Shown one piece after another: positions 6,631 through 11,563 of a stretch of DNA of 11,563 nucleotides. The stretch covers positions 1 to 11,563 of the forward strand of contig JAFNJA010000035.1 in the NCBI GenBank assembly GCA_017601265.1, in the 5' to 3' direction. Position numbers and translations under genes: made by a program. How positions within the stretch are numbered: position 1 is the first letter of the stretch; every line of letters starts with the position of its first letter. Below the pieces are notes generated by a model, which worked only from the letters and a program-made list of their open reading frames with translations, searched no databases and had not been told where the DNA came from. The DNA comes from Candidatus Brockarchaeota archaeon (GTDB lineage: Archaea; Thermoproteota; EX4484-205; DTQO01).

Positions 6631-8049
6631 CTAACCCTGCGTTACGCCAGCGATGTAGACGGTTATCCTGCTTTCGTCCATGGTGTATTCGTAGCCCGCC
6701 GCCGCGAGCTGTTCCATCGAATTCCTCAGGTAGGTGCCGAATGCCGATTGGCCATCCGGGTCGAGCGTCTCCGAGTTCGCGTATCGTTTGAGCGTGGCAG
6801 TCTGCAAAAGGATGTGCTTTGACGCCCAGTAGTCCAGGGCAACTGGATCCGTGCTGGCCAATACGAGGTTGGTCCTCGTCGCCTCGCCGTAAGTGGTATC
6901 CGGCCCGTTCCCGGGGATCGCGTTTATCCATACGGCGTCCAGGATGTTGAGCGTTGGAACCCTGGTCTCGGCCATCACCTTCCCCAGCGCCCCCCTGCCC
7001 ACGTAATCGTGGGTGTTGGTGAGCGGTTGGGAGATCACGCCCATGTAGTGCTTCACCGCGGCGGTTACGCCGTATATCGAGTGCGACTTCAGGACGGGGA
7101 AGTTTATTATCTTGAGCTTGCCCGAGTCGTAAGTTTTTGTTGCAGGATCCCATACCCCGTACTTGAAGCTGATGTAAGTTCCTTTAGCGGTCCTGAATTT
7201 GGGGTACGAGGTCCTAACGCCCGTAGTATGATCCTCATTTGGCGATACGATGTACCCATCCCTCAGGTCTCCTAGATCGTACTCTTGCACCTCCGTGCTC
7301 GCTATTTTGTCCCAGAGATAGGTCGAAACCTTGTGCTCGCCCGAGTACAAGCTTACGACGGCCTCCGCGGACTGGGACTCGTTCGCGGCGTTGCTCCTGG
7401 GCCAGTTAAGGCTCCCCCTGCCCTGTCCGTTATCGGCAACCACTATCTCCCCCACGAAACCGTCCGGGTGGTCGAGTAATAGTTGTATGAGCTCCTTGAG
7501 CAGGTCGGTGTTCGTCCCTCCCCTCTGATCCCATTGGCAATTGACCTTGATTATTATGACATCGCTGTTGCTGAAAAGACCTTCCGGGCCGCTGTTGGGA
7601 GCTCCGGTCTCGGATTTGTAGAACATGAGGCCCTTTGAGCCCATCAGGTTCACGAGCTCCGTTATCGTGCCGTTGGCAACGTACACCTCCGAAGCAGGAG
7701 CGCTTGATGCCTGCTGCGGAGATAAGCTTAGGCTTACGCTCTCCTTTTGTAGGAAATAGCTCGTCAGGATGAAATAGGATGTTCCGGAGATGAAAATGGC
7801 TGAAATGGCAAGGGTCAATATCCACTTTAATCCGATCGATCTGGCCCTCCTCTGAACTGCCGCGAAGGCAGGCAAGATCGATGAAAAAAGCACGGCGCTG
7901 TTAGCGAGGGCGGCCTTCTGGCAAGGGTATGTCATTCTTGAAGGTTTAGTTCCGGTTCGTAGCGCGAGCCAGGCGACGCTTACCAAACCGAGAACGAGCG
8001 GATGCTCCTTCACCCACATCCATGCGATATTGAATTTTCCAAAGCGCAT
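6631..8049 (-). CDS. DUF362 domain protein with an N-terminal membrane module
   Basis: A 472-residue protein. The N-terminus has likely membrane segments at about 17-31, 47-64 and 74-101, with a YPCQKAA motif (41-47) between the first two. A Ser/Ala-rich linker (105-120) leads to a DUF362 domain at about 120-470. DUF362 hallmarks are the IIIKVNCQWDQRGGTNTDLL region (165-184), EIVVADNGQG (201-210), NFPVLKSHSIYGVTAAVKHYMG (316-337), NILDAVW (368-374) and ASTDPVALDYWASK (398-411). DUF362 proteins have no settled biochemical role. No ferredoxin-type CxxC clusters are seen. The start is the ATG at 8049: the frame stays open upstream to about 9033, but that stretch is antisense to the URO-D gene, and the TATA box at 8075-8085 supports 8049. 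It lies 73 bases before the deacetylase-like gene on the same strand, so read-through is possible. Domain assignment is good; function is unknown. Confidence 0.85.
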   Translation of the reverse strand: MRFGKFNIAWMWVKEHPLVLGLVSVAWLALRTGTKPSRMTYPCQKAALANSAVLFSSILPAFAAVQRRARSIGLKWILTLAISAIFISGTSYFILTSYFLQKESVSLSLSPQQASSAPASEVYVANGTITELVNLMGSKGLMFYKSETGAPNSGPEGLFSNSDVIIIKVNCQWDQRGGTNTDLLKELIQLLLDHPDGFVGEIVVADNGQGRGSLNWPRSNAANESQSAEAVVSLYSGEHKVSTYLWDKIASTEVQEYDLGDLRDGYIVSPNEDHTTGVRTSYPKFRTAKGTYISFKYGVWDPATKTYDSGKLKIINFPVLKSHSIYGVTAAVKHYMGVISQPLTNTHDYVGRGALGKVMAETRVPTLNILDAVWINAIPGNGPDTTYGEATRTNLVLASTDPVALDYWASKHILLQTATLKRYANSETLDPDGQSAFGTYLRNSMEQLAAAGYEYTMDESRITVYIAGVTQG

Positions 8050-8074
8050 TGTTTCATCAAGGATGCCAGCTGGC

Positions 8075-8085
8075 CATATATAAAC
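8075..8085 (-). promoter_or_regulatory. TATA box for the DUF362 gene
   Basis: Read on the minus strand the site contains TTTATATATG, centred about 30 bases before the ATG at 8049. This is the second-best TATA match in the window. It implies a leader of only a few bases. Confidence 0.65.
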
Positions 8086-8142
8086 AGTTATTCGATGCCT
8101 CGTTCTTGCTTGCGCGTCGGACGGCTGCTTCTCGGGGACAAC

Positions 8143-8152
8143 CCTTTTAAGC
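8143..8152 (+). promoter_or_regulatory. weak TATA-like element upstream of the URO-D-like gene
   Basis: CCTTTTAAGC centred near 8148, about 70 bases before the ATG at 8219. If used, the leader would be about 45 bases, longer than at the other starts here. An AAGGGA just before the ATG (8209-8214) could serve as a Shine-Dalgarno site. The match is weak. Confidence 0.3.
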
Positions 8153-8218
8153 GGATTTTCCGAAGCGCACGTTCGGGAGGCGCCCAAAACGAGAACGTTC
8201 CTTTCTTCAAGGGACAGG

Positions 8219-9424
8219 ATGCTGCAAGCGATTGACCACCACGAGCCCGACCACGTGCCGCTCTGCCTCAAATGGTGGGAACGCCCTTTCCTCTCTGACA
8301 GGAGCCAGGCGTGGAGGGACCAGTTCGAGAGGGTAGACAGGATACTCGGGCTCGGCCTTGACGACACCGTGGGCTTCGACGTTCCAAGGCCGATGGCCAG
8401 GGAGGTCAAGGTCAAGGTTAGGAAGGACAGGCCTCCTGGGGAGCCTTTTCCCGTCCTGACCAAGGAGTACGTGACGCCAAAAGGTACTTTGAAGCAGGTG
8501 GTGCGCCAGACGGCTGACTGGCCCCACGGCGACGACGTACCGATCTTCAGCGACTTCCTCGCGCCGTCCTCCCGTTCGGTGAAATACCTCGTCGAAGATG
8601 CGGAGGATCTAGAACCCCTTTCTTGCTTGTTCCGCGACCTGGAAGAAAGGGAGGTTTCGGAACTCCGGGGCGAAGCGGAGAAGGTCAGGGAGTTCGCCGA
8701 AAAGAGGCAGGTGCTGGTCGAGTGCGGGATGTGGTCGGAGGCCGGGAGGGAGAGCGCGATCTTCGGAGCCGACGCTTTGCCGTGGCTGTGCGGGTTCGAG
8801 AACGTGATGCGCAAGGCGTACAAGGAACCCGACTTCATCGATCGCCTCCTCGACATAGTGCTTGAATGGGACGAAAGGTACCTGGACGCCCTCCTCGACC
8901 TCGGCTTCGTCGACGTCGTCGTCCACAGGGGTTGGTACGAGAACGCCGAATTCTGGCCGCCGAGGTTGTACGGAAAATTCCTTGAACCGAGGATCCGCAA
9001 GCTCGTCGAGAAGGCCCACAGGAGGGGTGCCAAGTTCTGCTACATAATGAGCATGAAGCAGATGCCTCTCCTGAAAACGATGAAGGAGATGGGCGTCGAC
9101 GTGTTGTACGGCCTCGATCCGGTGCAGGGCGGGACCGATTTGGCGGCGGCAAAGAAGGAGGTGGGGGACAGGATCTGCCTGTGGGGAGGCGTAAACTCGG
9201 CGGTTACTTTGAACTCCGGGACCCCGGAAGAAGTTAGGAAAGCCGTCGTCGACGCGGTCCGCACGCTGGCCCCCGGAGGCGGTTTCATACTCTCTTCGAT
9301 AGACCAGGTCTTCGAGGACACCCCCTGGGGCAACGTGCAAGCCATGATCGACGCTTGGCGCTCCTGCGGTGAATACCCCGTGACCCAAGAGCGAGCCGGG
9401 TCTGGCGCGCAGCCGCTTCGGTAA
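8219..9424 (+). CDS. URO-D superfamily protein (uroporphyrinogen decarboxylase-like, not HemE)
   Basis: A 401-residue TIM-barrel protein of the URO-D/MtaA superfamily. Features in order are the HHEPDHVPL opening (7-15), the barrel segment VEKAHRRGAKF (263-273), the MGVDVLYGLDPVQGG strand-turn (291-305), the LWGGVN strand (321-326) and the C-terminal GGGFILSSIDQVFEDTP region (353-369). The HemE signature with the MRQAGR-type motif is absent, so it is not the haem enzyme. Relatives include methylcobamide:CoM methyltransferases, many of unknown substrate. Unusually, the family metal-binding HxCG is replaced: the aligned strand reads FCYIMSMK (273-280), so the His and Cys ligands appear lost. Start: ATG at 8219. 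The frame is open a few codons upstream, where relatives usually carry about five extra residues, but no start codon lies there. No corrinoid protein is encoded nearby. It may be a sugar- or aromatic-substrate member of the family; function is unknown. Confidence 0.87.
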   Translation: MLQAIDHHEPDHVPLCLKWWERPFLSDRSQAWRDQFERVDRILGLGLDDTVGFDVPRPMAREVKVKVRKDRPPGEPFPVLTKEYVTPKGTLKQVVRQTADWPHGDDVPIFSDFLAPSSRSVKYLVEDAEDLEPLSCLFRDLEEREVSELRGEAEKVREFAEKRQVLVECGMWSEAGRESAIFGADALPWLCGFENVMRKAYKEPDFIDRLLDIVLEWDERYLDALLDLGFVDVVVHRGWYENAEFWPPRLYGKFLEPRIRKLVEKAHRRGAKFCYIMSMKQMPLLKTMKEMGVDVLYGLDPVQGGTDLAAAKKEVGDRICLWGGVNSAVTLNSGTPEEVRKAVVDAVRTLAPGGGFILSSIDQVFEDTPWGNVQAMIDAWRSCGEYPVTQERAGSGAQPLR

Positions 9425-9435
9425 CGCTTCGGCAC

Positions 9436-9446
9436 CTTATATATAG
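9436..9446 (+). promoter_or_regulatory. strong TATA box for the sugar isomerase-like gene
   Basis: CTTATATATAG is the clearest TATA box in the window, centred 40 bases before the ATG at 9481, so transcription should start near 9467. GAGGT at 9469-9473 then lies seven bases before the ATG as a Shine-Dalgarno site, giving a short leader. Confidence 0.7.
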
Positions 9447-9480
9447 TCCTCCGCGCGCCGGCTCGGGCGAGGTAATCAGG

Positions 9481-10311
9481 ATGGGAAGTTTGAAGATCGG
9501 TTTGGCCCTTTGGTCGCTCGGCCCCACATCGTCCGAGGAGGAGCTCAAGCTCAGGCTAAGCACTGCCCGAGAGATCGGCGTTAAATCGGTCCAACCTTGG
9601 TGCGTTGACAACGGGCCCAGGGACGTCTGCGTCTTGGATCCCGACCGGTGCGTCGGTCCCAAAAGGCGTTCCATGCGCGAACTCATCAACTCCTACGGTT
9701 TGGAGATCAGCGGCTTCTGCGCGCAGTTGACGGGCCCGCACGAGCCGGGCGGGGAATGGCCGGGCTCTGCGTTCCACGACCCTAGGGGGTTGGAAGAAAG
9801 GATAGCGAAGACCAAGAAATGCCTTGAGCTCGCTGCCGATTTCGGCGCCCCCATCGTGACGACGCATCCGGGAGCGATCCCGCCTGACACGTCGTCGAAA
9901 AGGTACGTTACTCTGCGCAGGTCGTGCATCGACATCGCGAAGCATGCCCAGGATGTCGGGGGAGTGTTCTGCATCGAAACCGGCCAGGAACCTGCGGAGG
10001 TTCTCCGCGCTTTCATCGAGGACATCGGATCCGATTCCTTGAAGGTCAACTACGACCCGGCGAACATGCTGAGGCACGGGGTCGTTGAGGGCGTCAGGAC
10101 GCTTGCTCCCTGGATAGTGCACACGCACGCTAAGGACCACGACCCGAAGACGGGGAAGGCGACGGTGGGAGAAGGCCTCGTCCCTTGGAAGGATTACATC
10201 TCGGCGTTGAAGTCGATAGGCTACGGCGGGTGGTACGCGCTTGAAGACGAAACGGGCAAGGACGTCGTCGCCTCTCTGAAGCGCGGCTTCCTGTTTTTAG
10301 AAAGGTTCTAG
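9481..10311 (+). CDS. Sugar phosphate isomerase/epimerase-like TIM barrel (AP endonuclease 2 family)
   Basis: A 276-residue protein of the xylose-isomerase-like TIM-barrel superfamily, at the usual length. Candidate metal ligands fall in the expected order: E166 in CIETG (164-168), D192 in NYDPANM (190-196), the HTHAKD strand (214-219) with H214 and H216, and E255 in ALEDE (253-257). Family members act as sugar isomerases, 3-epimerases, inosose dehydratases or, in some cases, 3-keto-glycoside-cleaving enzymes, so the reaction cannot be named. The ATG at 9481 is supported by a strong TATA box and a GAGGT ribosome-binding site. It is 56 bases downstream of the URO-D-like gene, but its own promoter suggests separate transcription. 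No signal peptide is seen. Its presence fits a carbohydrate role for the cluster together with the Gfo/Idh/MocA and ThuA-like proteins. Confidence 0.9.
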   Translation: MGSLKIGLALWSLGPTSSEEELKLRLSTAREIGVKSVQPWCVDNGPRDVCVLDPDRCVGPKRRSMRELINSYGLEISGFCAQLTGPHEPGGEWPGSAFHDPRGLEERIAKTKKCLELAADFGAPIVTTHPGAIPPDTSSKRYVTLRRSCIDIAKHAQDVGGVFCIETGQEPAEVLRAFIEDIGSDSLKVNYDPANMLRHGVVEGVRTLAPWIVHTHAKDHDPKTGKATVGEGLVPWKDYISALKSIGYGGWYALEDETGKDVVASLKRGFLFLERF

Positions 10312-10377
10312 GCTCGCGCGGAAGGCGATGCGCCCGCACCTAGGTCCGGAGCGGCAAATCGATCCAGCCACATTCGG

Positions 10378-11463
10378 TCAATGGAAGTAGGTTACGGCCT
10401 TAGGCTCTATCACGACCTTCCTCTCTCCTGGAACCAATCGGCCCAGGGCGTAGCAGCGCAGGCCCCTCTTCTCGGCCCTGGACGAGATCGCTTCCCCGAA
10501 ATCCTCGGTCGAGAATATGCAGTAGCCCACTCCCATGTTCCACACTTGGTACGCCTCCTCGTCGCTCACCCCCCCGACCTCTTGCAGGAAAGATAGCTCA
10601 GGCGGCGGTTCCGGGACGTGGCTTATCCTGTAAGTGAAATCTCTCTTGGCCCTCATGATCTTCCTCCATCCGTGTCCCGTGATGTTCGATATGTAGCGGA
10701 TCTCGACGCCATCTTCCCAAAGGTCCTCTATGAGGGGAGAGTAGATGTGAGTTGGCTTCAAGAGCGCCTCTCCCAAAGTATTTCCGTTTGGTAGTTCTGT
10801 GAAATAACCGTCCGGCAGTCTCTCGGCAATCTTCCTCGCCAGCGTGATCCCGTTGGTATGTATCCCGCTGCTCCCTATCCCAAAGATCACCTCATCTCCC
10901 TTCAGGCCTTGGCCCCACATCGCGCGGCTCTTCGGCCTGACCAAGCCGATCGCGCCGCCGCTCAAGCTCGCCGTCTCTGGAAAAACGATGTCGCAAAGCG
11001 CGGGCGTCTCGCCGCACGGAACGGCTACCTTTGCCGCCATGCAACCTGAGGCCAAGCTATCAATGAACTGTTCGGCCCTAGCCTTGTCGTCGAACCAGGA
11101 GGAGCTCCCGACCGCGACTTCGTCCCCGTAAGCGAAAGGGGTTGCGCCGACGCAGGGTAACTCGTTGATGGCCGTCGCCAAGACGTCCTGCCCCAAGCCG
11201 TCGTAGAACCTCCTACCGAAGGCCTTCTCGTTGACGGCCATCTTCTCTGCTATCAGGTTCTTCGTCCCCAAGCCTTCCACCACGAAAGCGAGCATGAAGT
11301 CGTATCCCAAGAAGTCGAACAGGGAGGCGGGTTCCCCCAAGCTCTCGGGCACGACCCTTATCCCGAGCCTCTCCGGAGCCTTGAAGGTCTCGGAAAGCTT
11401 TTCGAGGGCCATCCTCTTGAAAGGGTCGAGCTTTCCGTAGTCGACGAAGTCCGAATATCGCAT
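10378..11463 (-). CDS. PurM-like protein (AIR synthase-related)
   Basis: A 361-residue protein with the PurM fold of AIR synthase, FGAM synthase, HypE, ThiL and SelD. The PurM-like landmarks are EGLGTKNLIA (63-72, corresponding to the DGVGTK motif), GQDVLATAINELPCVGATPF (91-110), CGETPAL (150-156), GIGSSGIHTNGITLARK (195-211), NITGHGW (260-266) and WNMGVGY (308-314). The pattern is closest to the AIR synthase (PurM) branch. The acidic residue before GLGTK is Glu rather than Asp, and TGHG replaces the usual TGGG of that branch. It may be a true phosphoribosylformylglycinamidine cyclo-ligase or an archaeal PurM paralogue; no other purine genes lie in the window. The ATG at 11463 is supported by a TATA-like element 27 bases upstream, implying a leaderless transcript. 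It is convergent with the isomerase-like gene, with a 66-base gap and no clear terminator. Confidence 0.85.
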   Translation of the reverse strand: MRYSDFVDYGKLDPFKRMALEKLSETFKAPERLGIRVVPESLGEPASLFDFLGYDFMLAFVVEGLGTKNLIAEKMAVNEKAFGRRFYDGLGQDVLATAINELPCVGATPFAYGDEVAVGSSSWFDDKARAEQFIDSLASGCMAAKVAVPCGETPALCDIVFPETASLSGGAIGLVRPKSRAMWGQGLKGDEVIFGIGSSGIHTNGITLARKIAERLPDGYFTELPNGNTLGEALLKPTHIYSPLIEDLWEDGVEIRYISNITGHGWRKIMRAKRDFTYRISHVPEPPPELSFLQEVGGVSDEEAYQVWNMGVGYCIFSTEDFGEAISSRAEKRGLRCYALGRLVPGERKVVIEPKAVTYFH

Positions 11464-11484
11464 GTCAAGTTGCTCGCGGCCGTT

Positions 11485-11494
11485 GCTTATTAAA
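11485..11494 (-). promoter_or_regulatory. TATA-like element for the PurM-like gene
   Basis: Read on the minus strand, TTTAATAAGC is centred 27 bases before the ATG at 11463. This matches the spacing seen at the Gfo/Idh/MocA gene and implies a leaderless transcript. Confidence 0.6.
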
Positions 11495-11563
11495 TTGCCC
11501 CAAAGGGTAAACGGGGAATTTGGCGAGCTAGCAATCGCCGCTTTTCCAAACGTTAGCGAAACG

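Noticed and set aside
8050..9033. A long minus-strand open frame continuing upstream of the DUF362 start, giving an apparent 800-residue protein
   Set aside because: It is antisense to the URO-D-like gene, encodes no recognisable domain, and the TATA box at 8075-8085 places the start at 8049.
8609..9388. A 259-codon minus-strand open frame
   Set aside because: Antisense shadow of the URO-D-like gene with no recognisable motifs.
10312..10377. Possible terminator between the convergent isomerase-like and PurM-like genes
   Set aside because: No hairpin followed by a T-run was seen on either strand.
1..11563. tRNA genes, CRISPR arrays or mobile elements
   Set aside because: No T-loop-like sequence, spaced direct repeats or transposase/integrase motifs were found on reading both strands by eye.

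Overview
The window looks like an archaeal chromosome segment of moderate-to-high G+C. Four of its starts (positions 1338, 2851, 8049, 11463) have an A/T-rich TATA-like element centred about 25-31 bases upstream, which fits leaderless or nearly leaderless archaeal transcripts. Arginine is written largely with AGG, and gene families are a mix typical of heterotrophic archaea. I cannot assign a phylum from sequence alone; a TACK/Thermoproteota-type (for example Bathyarchaeia-like) genome is a guess. Ten protein genes fill almost the whole window. No rRNA, tRNA, CRISPR array, transposase or integrase was seen. No gene-free stretch exceeds 300 bases; the longest is the 169-base divergent gap at 8050-8218.

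Left part (1-1780, + strand): a ThuA-like protein overlaps by four bases with a GNAT acetyltransferase. A separate small YbjQ/UPF0145 gene with its own promoter follows. Middle (1781-4795): a Gfo/Idh/MocA oxidoreductase on the minus strand is divergent from a heparinase II/III-like protein on the plus strand. The two share a 111-base promoter region with palindromes between the two TATA boxes. Minus-strand block (4808-8049): a membrane-anchored DUF362 protein, then a two-domain protein (Ig-like domain plus deacetylase-like barrel), then a YfcE/MJ0936-type phosphodiesterase. Right part (8219-11463): a divergent URO-D-superfamily protein and a sugar isomerase/epimerase-like TIM barrel on the plus strand, then a PurM-like (AIR synthase-related) protein on the minus strand.

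Functionally, the ThuA-like, Gfo/Idh/MocA, xylose-isomerase-like, heparinase-like and deacetylase-like proteins suggest a carbohydrate or uronate/glycoside catabolic neighbourhood. ThuA with a Gfo/Idh/MocA partner is the known pairing of the thuAB trehalose 3-keto route. Some xylose-isomerase-fold proteins cleave 3-keto-glycosides, so a 3-keto-sugar glycoside-degrading module is a reasonable inference. None of the enzymes shows a signal peptide, so the substrates would be handled inside the cell, yet no transporter lies in the window. The most unusual individual proteins are the URO-D homologue that lacks the metal-binding His/Cys motif and the DUF362 protein with an N-terminal membrane module.
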